Positions 28,009 through 39,386 of a stretch of DNA of 64,000 nt are shown here, in pieces. The DNA is from Bradyrhizobium sp. OK095. GTDB taxonomy: Bacteria > Pseudomonadota > Alphaproteobacteria > Rhizobiales > Xanthobacteraceae. The position numbers and the translations under genes are program-made. The notes beneath the pieces were generated by a model. The model ran no database searches, was not told the origin of the DNA, and saw only the letters and a program-made list of their open reading frames with translations. The stretch spans positions 186,001 through 250,000 of the forward strand of contig NZ_FOBX01000009.1 of assembly GCF_900109945.1 (NCBI RefSeq), in the 5' to 3' direction. The stretch's first letter is position 1. Every line of letters begins with the position of its first letter.

Positions 28009-28300
28009 GCTGCTCCCGCCCTCATTGGCCGTGGATTGCAAACGCTATCGTGCGGCGTGCGGATCCATCAATCCGCAAAAACAAAGGGTGATTGCAGGGT
28101 ATGACGCGCGAATGCAATGCCGGGTTCATGGGGTGCAATTGCGGGTTGCGCGCCCGTTCGCCTGCAAGAATTCGAGCGGCCTTTGCATCACGCGATGACG
28201 CTGCGTGCCTATCGGCAAGCGCGCCTTGCCAAGCTCCGCGCCAGGGAACCCGGACTGCCTGCGCTCGTTGATATCCCGACACCGCATCCGGAGACATTCC

Positions 28301-28543
28301 ATGAAATCCCCGCTTCTTGCTGCCACTGCCGCGCTTCTCATGCTCGGCGCCACCTCCGCCGCCAACGCCAAAGGCTGCATCAAGGGCGCCGTCGTCGGCG
28401 GCGTCGCCGGCCACTATGCCGGCCATCACGGCGTATTAGGCGCCGCCGCCGGCTGCCTCTACGGCCGGCATCAAGCCAAAGAGCAGCAAATGCAGCAGGA
28501 AAAGCAGCAGCAGAGCCAGGTGAACGGGCAGGGGAAGTTGTAG
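28301..28543 (+). CDS. Small exported glycine-zipper-like protein
   Basis: 80 residues. A signal peptide ending ANA (about 1-23) is followed by a Gly/Ala-rich stretch with GxxxG spacing (CIKGAVVGGVAGHYAG) that may insert in a membrane, then a Gln/Lys-rich tail. GGAGACA lies before the ATG. Function unknown. Confidence 0.68.
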   Translation: MKSPLLAATAALLMLGATSAANAKGCIKGAVVGGVAGHYAGHHGVLGAAAGCLYGRHQAKEQQMQQEKQQQSQVNGQGKL

Positions 28544-28672
28544 TGAGGCTCGACACCTCGCCTTTGCTGCTGTCTGCCTGGCGTCCGCAGATCGAACCCG
28601 CGGCGGGCATTATTTAGTGGCCTGCCACTCTGGCAGGTCACTAAATTTTCGCCGCTATTTGTCTGGTCCAGA

Positions 28673-29374
28673 TCAGACGACGACCGTGGTCGGCGTTCGC
28701 AGCCAGGCTTCGTGGGTGATTGCCACCATCGATGATGGGTCGATGATGCCGATGCTGCCCCATGTGAACACTGCATAGCCGGGCTGGGCGCCGTCGATGC
28801 CTGCCGGCACGGACGTGTCGAGCTGATGCGCGAGCCAAGTGATGGTACCGTAGCCGCACAGACTGACGCAGTGGTCTTCATTCGCGTCCGGCTTGTAGCC
28901 GGTGGCGAACCAGCCGGTCTTGAAGTTGTGTGCGCGGCAGGTGGTCTCAAGCTGGTCGGCGGCGACGCCGATCTTGACCGGTCCGTTATAAAGCGCGCTC
29001 TTCAGCACGGCCGGGTTGGTCCAGTCGACCGTGGTGTGCGAGCCGTCGTCATAGCTGTGGTCATTCTGAGCGAAGCCTTCCTTCTGCATCGCCTTCAGTA
29101 CGTCGATGAGCACCGCACCTTCGTAGACGTGGTGAGCTTTGGCCCATTTCTCGACCTCGGCATCACTGATGAAGATTTCCGGCTTGTGGCAGGCCTTGGC
29201 GAAAGCTTCCTCGGCGGTCACACAGTCGCCGTGGACGTCGTTGTGCCAGATCGACAGCTTCTTGGGGAAGAACAGATGATGGTCCGGGACGTGAGCCAGC
29301 GCTACATGCGGCATAGCCGCCGCCAATTCGTGTCGCGGGCTCGGAATTGCACCACGTTTCACTGCGATTGCCAT
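28673..29374 (-). CDS. Papain-like cysteine protease fold protein with altered triad
   Basis: 233 residues, no signal peptide. It resembles the C1 papain fold: Cys51 in HGDCVTAEEAF, the ALYNGPVKIGVAA strand (127-139), His168 in EDHCVSLCGYG, and FTWGS (203-207) in the place of papain NSWG. The Asn of the triad is therefore Phe203, so catalysis may be lost or changed. GAGGAGTG precedes the ATG at 29374. It could be a peptidase or a binding protein. Confidence 0.6.
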   Translation of the reverse strand: MAIAVKRGAIPSPRHELAAAMPHVALAHVPDHHLFFPKKLSIWHNDVHGDCVTAEEAFAKACHKPEIFISDAEVEKWAKAHHVYEGAVLIDVLKAMQKEGFAQNDHSYDDGSHTTVDWTNPAVLKSALYNGPVKIGVAADQLETTCRAHNFKTGWFATGYKPDANEDHCVSLCGYGTITWLAHQLDTSVPAGIDGAQPGYAVFTWGSIGIIDPSSMVAITHEAWLRTPTTVVV

Positions 29375-29695
29375 GACTATCACTCCTCTAAAATATCCAC
29401 CCCAGCAACTCTTGATTGAATGCTGAATCGTTAGGAGAAGTCGGCCGCAGCGGCAAGCTGGCAGGTCACAAGGCCGGTTCACAAGCGTGTGTGCAATTGT
29501 GGCGCGCGGGGCACCACGCGAGGCGGTCTCACCGGCTTACGGTGGGGAGCCCGCAGTCAAACTGGGGGCGCGACAGCGCGGACACGGAACCCATCTCGCC
29601 CGTTGTTCCACCGACTGAAATTCACGTGACCCAGCTCACATCGCACCTCTCCCGACGCGGATAAATTCATTCGCATGCCATCAGGGAGACGTGCC
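29375..29695. other. Gene-free stretch between divergent genes
   Basis: 321 bp holding the promoters of two divergent genes. I see no supported coding frame, no repeat copy and no clear operator. Confidence 0.5.
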
Positions 29696-30082
29696 GTGAC
29701 CTCCATCGCCGCCGCAAGAAAGTCCCGCCTGCACAACGCGATCGAAGGCCTCGCGCTGACCACGACGATGCAGAGCTTCCCGACCTTCGCCGCCGCCGCC
29801 TTCCTGCTCAAGCTGTGCGGCAACACGGACCTCGTCGGCGACCCCGGCGTCGCCATCTTCGTCGCGGTCGCTTCGCTCGCCCACGCGATGCTCGCGGTGA
29901 CCGTCGGCCCGAGCTTCCCCGCAATCTTCAAGACCGTCTACGAACCAAAATTCTTCGAGGCGCATTTGTCGCTGTCCGACAAGATCACGGCATGGCGCAC
30001 CCAGCCGGTCGCCTCGCTGCAGCTCATGACCATCGTGCTGCTGCTGTCGGTGATGGCCGTGGTGACGGCGAGCGTGGGGTGA
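29696..30082 (+). CDS. Small membrane protein, tandem paralogue 1
   Basis: 128 residues from a GTG at 29696. That start was chosen because AGGGAGA lies 8 bases before it and its paralogue begins with the same MTSI. Three or so hydrophobic helices are separated by a conserved loop (KTVYEPKFFEAHLSLSDKI in this copy). The ATG at 29675 would add seven residues. No family is recognised. The next gene is a paralogue 7 bp downstream. Confidence 0.7.
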   Translation: MTSIAAARKSRLHNAIEGLALTTTMQSFPTFAAAAFLLKLCGNTDLVGDPGVAIFVAVASLAHAMLAVTVGPSFPAIFKTVYEPKFFEAHLSLSDKITAWRTQPVASLQLMTIVLLLSVMAVVTASVG

Positions 30083-30089
30083 GGGCGCC

Positions 30090-30455
30090 ATGACCTCGAT
30101 CACCGCGCCGAAATCCAGCACGCTCAACTGGCTCGAAGGCTTTGCGCTCACCGCGATCCTGCAAGGCTTACCGATCTTCGCCGCCGCCTCGCTGATGGTG
30201 AAGCTGCTGGGCGACTCTCGCGGGGGCAGCCACGTGCTCACAGTAAGTCTGGCGACGATCTTCTATAGCCTGCTCGCCATCTGGGCCGGCTCGACATTCC
30301 CGAAAGTCGCGGGGAATGCCTACGAGGCCCAGTTCTTCAACGCCACCCTGTCCTTCTCCGAAAAGATCGCCCGCTGGCGCGCCAAGCCCGCGACATCGAT
30401 GCAGCTCATGGCGTCGGTGCTGCTGCTGTCGCTGCTGGCGGTGAGTGTGGGGTAG
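30090..30455 (+). CDS. Small membrane protein, tandem paralogue 2
   Basis: 121 residues that align along their whole length with the previous gene: LEGFALTAILQGLPIFAAA matches IEGLALTTTMQSFPTFAAA, and the loop EAQFFNATLSFSEKIARWRAKP matches EPKFFEAHLSLSDKITAWRTQP. A tandem duplication of unknown function. Confidence 0.75.
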   Translation: MTSITAPKSSTLNWLEGFALTAILQGLPIFAAASLMVKLLGDSRGGSHVLTVSLATIFYSLLAIWAGSTFPKVAGNAYEAQFFNATLSFSEKIARWRAKPATSMQLMASVLLLSLLAVSVG

Positions 30456-30467
30456 ACGACAAATCTT

Positions 30468-30515
30468 CGTCATTCCGGGGCGCCGCAAAGCGGCGAGCCC
30501 GGACTCCATAGCCAC
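30468..30515. repeat. Single arm of a palindromic repeat
   Basis: CGTCATTCCGGGGCGCCGC followed by GGCGAGCCCGGACTCC resembles one half of a palindromic unit. The matching arm is missing here, so it is probably a degraded copy. It lies 3' of the membrane-protein pair and just before the uvrB stop. Confidence 0.45.
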
Positions 30516-30541
30516 GACGAGCGCGGATGATACTCCGTCGC

Positions 30542-33505
<2,964 letters not shown>

Positions 33506-33828
33506 GCCCCGAATATGGGACGAGTCCGCGCCTCAGAAAAGGGCGAAGGTACGTCCATGCTCAGGCTGCTGACAGTAGGTTGGCAGCAGGCGAACGGACA
33601 CCCGTGCCGGCGCGGGACGCGCCCTTCAGCCTGCGGCACATGGTCTGGTTTGGTTGCTTCAATTTGAGATTGCCAAATGGAACCGTAAAACCTACGCTCC
33701 GTTCCGGGGGCGACTTTGGGATATTTATTTTTCTAATCGGTGGTTCTGCCGCAAAAAGACTTTTGATGATTTGAGCCCTCGGTTGGCCGCGCGAAGCGGG
33801 CCGACATGTTGCGTTTTGGGGGAGTCAA
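33506..33828. other. Gene-free stretch between uvrB and a lipoprotein gene
   Basis: 323 bp with the uvrB promoter at one end and the lipoprotein promoter at the other. Its second half is AT-richer. A short open frame at 33654-33911 has no ribosome site or family and runs into the lipoprotein gene, so I do not call it. Confidence 0.5.
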
Positions 33829-34395
33829 ATGCGTATTCTATTTATCATTGCGATTTGTTTGTCCGTGATTGCGTGCTCAAGCTACGAGACAACGTATATG
33901 GGCACGGATGAGGCTGGGCACCTCACGACAAAAACCATTGCGGGTGTGCCGATCGTGGTCACGGTGCCGCAAAAGCTCGGCTTCATGGCGACGAAGAGTT
34001 GCTATCGGGTCGAGACGTCGAGGATGGTCGATAACAAGCCCGTCATTGTCGCAACGGATTCGACCGAATTCAGCGTGGACAAGACGCCTATCCCACTTGG
34101 GGAGAGCAAACTCGTCAATCTCGATATCAAGCGACCGGCCTATGGCACTGCCAAGACGACGATGAAGATGAACGGCCAGTATCCGAGCGAGCTGACCTCG
34201 GATGTTGACGACAAGACCCTCGGCCGTGCCCTCGATACCCTCGACAAATTCCTCGAGAAGCAAGGAGACGGGGCCGCAGGCGGCGTTTCCAAGACGCTGA
34301 TCGGGCAGGAGACCTACATGGTCATCTACGACCCCGTGACCATGCGCATCACGCAGGATCGTCTTTCGGGCCGTTCCAAGGGATGTATTGGATGA
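33829..34395 (+). CDS. Uncharacterised lipoprotein, partner of a serine protease
   Basis: 188 residues. A lipoprotein signal ends in the lipobox VIAC with Cys16. The mature part is beta-rich and then carries a helical segment KTLGRALDTLDKFLEKQ. TTGGGGGAG precedes the ATG. The stop overlaps the start of the serine protease gene (ATGA), so both are likely made together. The gene is visibly less GC-rich than its neighbours. Confidence 0.72.
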   Translation: MRILFIIAICLSVIACSSYETTYMGTDEAGHLTTKTIAGVPIVVTVPQKLGFMATKSCYRVETSRMVDNKPVIVATDSTEFSVDKTPIPLGESKLVNLDIKRPAYGTAKTTMKMNGQYPSELTSDVDDKTLGRALDTLDKFLEKQGDGAAGGVSKTLIGQETYMVIYDPVTMRITQDRLSGRSKGCIG

Positions 34396-35384
34396 CCCCC
34401 GCCGCGCTTGTCAGGGCGTTTGAGCGGTTCAAGGCGACGTCAGGAATCGTTGGCGTGGCGTTCGGGCCGAAGGAGGTGGCTGGGAAAACCTGCAACAATC
34501 CCCTGTCCGTGAGCTTCTTCGTCAAGAAGAAGCTCGCGCGCAAGGGAGCGCGACGAACACTGGCCGACGGGCGCAGGCGCCTGCCGAAGCTGATCGAGTT
34601 TCAGGGCGAGAAGGTGGCCACCGACGTGGTGGTCGTCGGCGGTCATGCTGAAGGCGACGTCGCGGATCCAGCGCCGGAGGTGCAGGTGAATCATGCGGGG
34701 GGCCGGGTCTCGAACCTCCAGCTTACCGGAACCATCGGGTGCCTGGTGCGGCGGAGGGACGGATCCGGTCTGTCGCTGCTGACCAACCGGCACATCGCGC
34801 TCGATCCCGGGACAGTCCTTGCCATCCCCGATTTCCAGAGCAGCGATGCGGTCGCGGGAACGACATCGAAGAGCGTGGGCTTCGTGGCCGATGAGACTTT
34901 CCTTCCCGTGTTCGATCAGCCGCAATCCTATATCGACGTCGACTGCGCCCTCGTCGATATTGCGCAAGCGATCCAGGATCGTTTCAGTCCGGACATTCCC
35001 AATCTCGGCGTACCCTCGGGGATGTTCCAGCCGGCGATGTCGAGCACGAAGGCCTATGTCAATTCACTGATGGGCCTCGAGGTCTCGTCGTTTTCCTGGA
35101 AGTCGGGTCTGCGGACGGGGACGATCTCCCACGTTTATTATGTCTATCAGCAATCTTCGACGGGCATGCAGAGGGTGGCCAACTTCACCGTGAAGAGTTC
35201 GGACGGCAACACACCCGGCCTGCCCGGCGATTCCGGCAAGCTCTGGCTGACGCAAACGGCCGGACAAAATCTGTGCGTCGGCATCCACAGCGGCGTGGTG
35301 GCCGACGATCCGCAGAGCAGCCGGTTTGCGATTGCGACCGAATTCGCCTCGCTCGCCAGGTTCATGAATTTCGATCTGGCGTAG
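34392..35384 (+). CDS. Trypsin-like serine protease fold protein
   Basis: 330 residues. A chymotrypsin-fold triad is readable: His134 in LLTNRHIAL, Asp184 in SYIDVDCALVDI and Ser281 in GLPGDSGKLW. I see no signal peptide and no PDZ domain. The ATG at 34392 was chosen because AAGGGA lies about nine bases upstream and it overlaps the lipoprotein stop; ATG 34383 is possible. Substrate unknown. Confidence 0.75.
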   Translation: MTPAALVRAFERFKATSGIVGVAFGPKEVAGKTCNNPLSVSFFVKKKLARKGARRTLADGRRRLPKLIEFQGEKVATDVVVVGGHAEGDVADPAPEVQVNHAGGRVSNLQLTGTIGCLVRRRDGSGLSLLTNRHIALDPGTVLAIPDFQSSDAVAGTTSKSVGFVADETFLPVFDQPQSYIDVDCALVDIAQAIQDRFSPDIPNLGVPSGMFQPAMSSTKAYVNSLMGLEVSSFSWKSGLRTGTISHVYYVYQQSSTGMQRVANFTVKSSDGNTPGLPGDSGKLWLTQTAGQNLCVGIHSGVVADDPQSSRFAIATEFASLARFMNFDLA

Positions 35385-35406
35385 AGCCGCCGGTTCGCAC
35401 CGTCCA

Positions 35407-35637
35407 TCACGCCGCCGGCAGCGGCCCCTCGTCGTCCTCGGCCGTCCCGCGCGGCGTGAGGATGTCGAGATGGATGCCGCCGCAATCGGTGCATCGCATG
35501 GTCCAGTACTCGCAGCCGGCGCGGCCGCCGATTACACGGAGCACCGTGAGATCGCCGTCGCATTCCGGGCATTGCGACAGCACAGTGCGGGCGTAAATCC
35601 TCGGCCGCGCTGTGTCTTCGATTTCGATGACTGACAT
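35407..35637 (-). CDS. Small zinc-ribbon-like protein
   Basis: 76 residues with two CxxC pairs, CPECDGD and CTDCGG, about 27 residues apart, which should bind one zinc. A GGGGA lies before the ATG at 35637. Function unknown. It is the downstream partner of the small gene at 35687. Confidence 0.7.
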   Translation of the reverse strand: MSVIEIEDTARPRIYARTVLSQCPECDGDLTVLRVIGGRAGCEYWTMRCTDCGGIHLDILTPRGTAEDDEGPLPAA

Positions 35638-35686
35638 GACCGGTTCCCCTTTGCGCCGCGCCGTCCCTGGTGCGTTTGAAATCCGC

Positions 35687-35914
35687 CTATTCGTCGTCGC
35701 TGTCGTCCGCCCGCCGCCGGAAGCGATCGATGTGGTGCTTGGCGTCCGCGATCGCGGCGTCGGGATCGGGCCAGGCGAAGCCGACTTCCATGGCCGGAAA
35801 CAGCACGCCGTCGATGGCAACCAGGCTGAAATCGGCGCGCCGGATGCGGGCGTGCCACAGCCCCTTGCCTGCTTCGAAGGATTCGATGTCAAAGCCGTCG
35901 TAAAGGGTCGTCAT
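35687..35914 (-). CDS. Small conserved-looking soluble protein
   Basis: 75 residues starting MTTLYDGFDIESF. The middle has a beta-hairpin-like FSLVAIDGVLFPAMEVGFAW and the C-terminus is a charged helix with an acidic end. GGGGACT precedes the ATG. Unknown function; it is followed 49 bp later by the zinc-ribbon gene. Confidence 0.65.
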   Translation of the reverse strand: MTTLYDGFDIESFEAGKGLWHARIRRADFSLVAIDGVLFPAMEVGFAWPDPDAAIADAKHHIDRFRRRADDSDDE

Positions 35915-36043
35915 TGGTAGTCCCCAGAGTGGATTGGTCGAGTGTCTTGCTCGAGCGCCTTGTTGGAGGGTCAGGGGACCATGTTTGCGGACTTTTGGAT
36001 GTGAAGCCGTTCACAAGCGGCCGGCTTTTTTGGCTCTTGGCCC

Positions 36044-36970
36044 TCAGTTCCGCGGCGAGGAACGGCCGGTCCGCTTCACCGGCCGGGCGGCGGGCCCGGA
36101 GGCCGCACGCATGATCCAGCGGCGGAACGCGGCAAAATCGCGCTGCTCGGTCTGAAAACTGCGATAGAGCAGGTACCAGCGCATGCCCTTGGGTACCGAT
36201 AGGTCGAACGGGGCAACCAGCCGCCCGGCGGCGAGATCGTCGTCGATGTAGGGCCGGATGCCCATGGCGACGCCAAGCCCGTCGGCGGCTGCCTGGAGCG
36301 CCTGGCCGTAGAACTGGAACTCGGGCCCGCGCGGATTGATGCGCGGGAGGTTCGCCGCCTTCAGCCAGATCGGCCAGTCCTCGGGCGAATGTTCGACGCG
36401 GATCAGGCTTGGGCCTTTGAGGTCGGCCGGGCGCTTCAACGAGGCGGCGAGGCGGGGCACGCAGACCGGCGTGAGGTCGCCGGCGAACAGGGGCTCGGCG
36501 ACGAGGCCGGGCCAGTCGCCGGTGCCGAGCTTGATGCCGCAGCTCCAGTCCTCGCCGAACGGCACCGACGCGCCGCCGGTGGTGAAGCGCACCTCGATGT
36601 CGGGCTCCTCGCTGCGAAACTCCGACAGCCGCGGGATCAGCCAGCGCATCGCAAACGTATGTCCGACGCCGATGGTGAGTACGCGGACGCCGGAGGGTGC
36701 CGTCACTTGAGCGGTGAGGCTCGCCAGCGCATCGAAGATCGGGGTCAGCCCGCTCTGATAGGCGCGGCCGGCCTGCGTCAACACGAGCTTGTTGGCCTTG
36801 CGCTCGAACAGCGCGACGCCGAGCCGCTCTTCCAGCAGATGCACCATGCGGCTGACGGCGGCCGCCGACACGCTGAGCTCGAGCCCGGCCGCGGCAAAGC
36901 TGCCGGTCCGCGCCGCCGCCTCGAATGCCTTGATGCCGTTGAGAAACAGCAGCCGCCGCAAATGTCCCAC
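36044..36970 (-). CDS. LysR family transcriptional regulator, GcvA-like
   Basis: 308 residues from a GTG at 36970. The N-terminal winged helix (about 8-66) has AFEAAARTGSFAAAGLELSVSAAAVSRMVHLLE, and a type 2 periplasmic-binding-fold effector domain (about 90-290) follows. The start is uncertain: GTG 36970 lies directly on GAGG, and TTG 36961 is also possible. It is divergent from the TauE-like exporter at 37158, which it may control. Confidence 0.85.
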   Translation of the reverse strand: MGHLRRLLFLNGIKAFEAAARTGSFAAAGLELSVSAAAVSRMVHLLEERLGVALFERKANKLVLTQAGRAYQSGLTPIFDALASLTAQVTAPSGVRVLTIGVGHTFAMRWLIPRLSEFRSEEPDIEVRFTTGGASVPFGEDWSCGIKLGTGDWPGLVAEPLFAGDLTPVCVPRLAASLKRPADLKGPSLIRVEHSPEDWPIWLKAANLPRINPRGPEFQFYGQALQAAADGLGVAMGIRPYIDDDLAAGRLVAPFDLSVPKGMRWYLLYRSFQTEQRDFAAFRRWIMRAASGPAARPVKRTGRSSPRN

Positions 36971-37085
36971 CCTCAGGAAAGCTGATGCCAGGGCAAGATA
37001 ACTCAGTTTGCGCGTGTGGGGCAAGCGGGGCACAAGAATGAGAGTAATTCCAAGTTGATTTGTTGAAGCGGAGGCGGTGCCCTTC

Positions 37086-37116
37086 GCCTCTCCCCGCAAG
37101 CGGGGCGAGGGAGTGA
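37086..37116. repeat. Fragment of the DUF559-element end hairpin
   Basis: CCTCTCCCCGCAAGCGGGGCGAGGGAGTGA is one hairpin terminus like the right end of the element at 42163-42620, without the rest. It lies between the divergent LysR and TauE genes. Confidence 0.5.
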
Positions 37117-37157
37117 AACAGCCTTCGTCCCTGACTTGCCGACCGGAGAACCCCCTC

Positions 37158-37937
37158 GTGACATCCATCATGATCGCTGCCCTTGGATTGCTGATGGTCG
37201 GCACCGCGTTCTTGTCGGGGCTGTTCGGCATGGCCGGCGGGCTGATCCTGATCGGCGTCCTGCTGGCGCTGATGCCGCTGCCGACCGCGATGGTGCTGCA
37301 TGCGATCACGCAGATGGCGTCGAACGGCTGGCGCGCGTTCCTGTGGCGCGCGCATATTCGCTGGCGGCCGGTCGCGAACTATCTGGTCGGCGCTGCGGTC
37401 GCGCTTGCGGCGTGGTCGCTCACCCGCTACGTGCCGGACAAGCCGATGGCGCTGCTGCTGCTCGGCATCACCCCGTTCATGGCGCGGCTCATGCCCGCGA
37501 ACATCAAGCCGGATCCCGACCGTCTCTGGCAGGGCACGCTCTATGGCACGATCTGCATGGGCTTGATGCTGATGACCGGCGTGTCAGGGCCGCTGCTCGA
37601 CACTTTCTTCCTTGGCGGCGATTTCGGCCGGCGCGAGAAGGTGGCGACGAAAGCGATGTGCCAGCTCGTCAGCCATTTCACCAAGCTGATCTATTTTGGC
37701 GGAATCATCGATCAGGCCGCGAGCCTCGATCCAGTGCTCGCGGGCGTCGCGATCCTGGCATCGATGCTCGGCACCACGCTGGCGCGGCGCATCCTCGAAG
37801 CCATGACCGACCAGCAATTCGTGGCCTGGTCGAACAAGCTGATCACCACCATCGCCTGCTACTACATCGCCTATGGCGGCTGGCTCTTCGTGCGCGCACC
37901 GGTGCTGGCGGCCTTTACCAAGGGAGGTTTGCAATGA
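37158..37937 (+). CDS. TauE/SafE family sulfite exporter-like membrane protein
   Basis: 259 residues, about seven or eight membrane helices with the family GLFGMAGGLILI loop near the start. TauE/SafE proteins export sulfite or other anions; the substrate is unknown here. GTG 37158 was chosen because GGAG lies 9 bases before it; ATG 37170 is too far. The stop overlaps the next gene (ATGA). Divergent from a LysR regulator. Confidence 0.85.
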   Translation: MTSIMIAALGLLMVGTAFLSGLFGMAGGLILIGVLLALMPLPTAMVLHAITQMASNGWRAFLWRAHIRWRPVANYLVGAAVALAAWSLTRYVPDKPMALLLLGITPFMARLMPANIKPDPDRLWQGTLYGTICMGLMLMTGVSGPLLDTFFLGGDFGRREKVATKAMCQLVSHFTKLIYFGGIIDQAASLDPVLAGVAILASMLGTTLARRILEAMTDQQFVAWSNKLITTIACYYIAYGGWLFVRAPVLAAFTKGGLQ

Positions 37938-38164
37938 GCTGTAACGCCGATCCACTGGTGCTCGATTTCGTCGAATGGATCGCGCGCGAGCCGCGCGCCT
38001 ATGCCGAGGTGATTTCGACCTGGAAGACCTCGTGCCCGCGCCTCACCATCTGGGAGGACGCCGCCGACCATGGTTATGTCGCCCGCGAGACGCGGCCAGG
38101 TGCCGGGCTGATCATCGCGGTGACGGAAGGTGGCGAGAGGTTGTTGCGCGCGAACGGGCGCTGA
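37934..38164 (+). CDS. Small winged-helix-like protein coupled to the TauE gene
   Basis: 76 residues. The helical start VLDFVEWIAREPRAYAEVISTWKTSCP with the later hairpin YVARETRPGAGLIIAVTEGGERLL looks like a small winged helix. It overlaps the TauE-like gene by ATGA, so it is made with it. Unknown function; the DNA-binding idea is inference. Confidence 0.65.
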   Translation: MSCNADPLVLDFVEWIAREPRAYAEVISTWKTSCPRLTIWEDAADHGYVARETRPGAGLIIAVTEGGERLLRANGR

Positions 38165-38185
38165 CGCGCGCCACTGCCTCCAGAT

Positions 38186-38273
38186 CGTCATTGCGAGCGC
38201 CAGCGAAGCAATCCAGAATGTATCCGCGGCGGCAGTCTGGATTGCATCGTCGCAAGGGCTCCTCGCAATGACG
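38186..38273. repeat. Palindromic repeat, family B, 5' of a GST gene
   Basis: Same family as 22887-22972, somewhat diverged: CGTCATTGCGAG and CTCGCAATGACG at the ends, with AAGCAATCCAGA inside. It lies between the small winged-helix-like gene and the GST gene, and ends 21 bp before the GST ATG. Confidence 0.88.
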
Positions 38274-38294
38274 GAGCAAGTGGAGGCGCCTTTC

Positions 38295-38993
38295 ATGTCA
38301 CTCAAACTCTTCGAACTCGTTGGCACCGACGCCTCGCGCCCGTTCAGCCCATTTTGCTGGCGCACGCGGATGGCGCTGGCGCACAAGGGTCTGACGGCGG
38401 AGTCGCTGCCCTGGCGCTTCACCGAGAAAAGCGCGATTGCGCCGCACGGGTCGGAGAAGGTCCCGGTGTTGCTGCATCACGACAAGCCCGTGGTCGATTC
38501 CTGGGCGATCGCGACCTATCTCGAAGACAATTTTCCGGACAGCCCGTCGCTGTTCGGCGGCGAGGGCGGCCGTGCCATGGCGCGGATGATCAACGCCTGG
38601 GGCGACATCGCCATCGTCGGCGGCATCTTTCCGCTGATCATCGCCGACATCCCGAAGAACCTTGCCGAGGTTGATGCGAATTATTTCCGCCAATCGCGCG
38701 AGGCGCGCTTTGGCGGCAAGAGCCTGGATGAGGTGATGGCAAGCCGCGACACCGGCGTGGTCGCGTTCCGCAAGTCGCTGGAGGTGATGCGGCAGGCGTT
38801 GAAGAAGCAGCCCTTCATCGGCGGCAGCGCACCGAACTATGCCGACTATATCGTGTTCGGCGGCTTCCAATGGGCGCGCGTGACGAGCCCGTTCAAGCTG
38901 CTGGAAGCGGATGATCCTATCTATGTCTGGCGCGAGAAGCTGCTGGATGCGTTCGACGGTATGGCGCGGAAGTCACCGGGGCACGTGGTGTAG
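38295..38993 (+). CDS. Glutathione S-transferase family protein
   Basis: 232 residues. An N-terminal thioredoxin-like domain (about 1-80, with SPFCWRTRMALAHKG and the SEKVPVLLHHDKPVVDSWAI glutathione site) and an all-helical C-terminal domain. The Cys in PFCWR could be the catalytic residue, as in beta/omega GSTs. Start MSLKLFEL at 38295 with GGAGG upstream; the frame stays open back through the repeat, but that part is not a protein. Confidence 0.88.
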   Translation: MSLKLFELVGTDASRPFSPFCWRTRMALAHKGLTAESLPWRFTEKSAIAPHGSEKVPVLLHHDKPVVDSWAIATYLEDNFPDSPSLFGGEGGRAMARMINAWGDIAIVGGIFPLIIADIPKNLAEVDANYFRQSREARFGGKSLDEVMASRDTGVVAFRKSLEVMRQALKKQPFIGGSAPNYADYIVFGGFQWARVTSPFKLLEADDPIYVWREKLLDAFDGMARKSPGHVV

Positions 38994-38996
38994 CTT

Positions 38997-39083
38997 CGTA
39001 GCCCGGATGGAGCGCAAGCGAAATCCGGGGCCGGTGCCTGCGGAACGATTCCCGGATTACGCTTGCGCTCCATCCGGGCTACG
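38997..39083. repeat. Palindromic repeat with CGTAGCCCGGATG/CATCCGGGCTACG arms
   Basis: CGTAGCCCGGATGGAGCGCA pairs with TGCGCTCCATCCGGGCTACG across about 45 bases. It lies between convergent genes; its right arm overlaps the last codons of the CWC gene. Confidence 0.9.
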
Positions 39084-39272
39084 CGCCTCAGCTGCCGCCT
39101 TGCGCAAGCACTCCCTGCATAAACAGTCCTCCCCCTTGACCGGCATCGGCAGTCGCGCGGTTTCCTCCGCGCACCAGCAATTGCCTGATAGGTCGCAGCC
39201 GAATTCGGTGCCGCAGCGGGAACAGGCGAGGCGGCGCGGTTCCTGCGTTGAGGATTCTTTCGGAATTGTCAT
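39057..39272 (-). CDS. Cysteine-rich CWC family protein
   Basis: 71 residues with CSRCGTEFGC and GNCWCAE followed by CLCREC: the Cys-Trp-Cys (CWC) pattern of small metal-binding proteins. Function unknown. The last eight or so residues (ARSPDGAQA) and the stop lie in the right arm of the palindromic repeat. The ATG at 39272 has no clear ribosome site. Confidence 0.75.
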   Translation of the reverse strand: MTIPKESSTQEPRRLACSRCGTEFGCDLSGNCWCAEETARLPMPVKGEDCLCRECLRKAAAEARSPDGAQA

Positions 39273-39386
39273 GATTGGCGCAAAAGCTTCGCGGTCATTT
39301 TCATGTCGGGTTCATCTCTCGCTGCGGTATATTATGCGTTGCGCACAGACTAGGAAAGCGGTTGGCAACGCGCGAAGGACAAATCG

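Noticed and set aside
33654..33911. A short plus-strand frame in the gap before the lipoprotein gene
   Set aside because: It overlaps the lipoprotein gene start, has no ribosome site and resembles no protein known to me.
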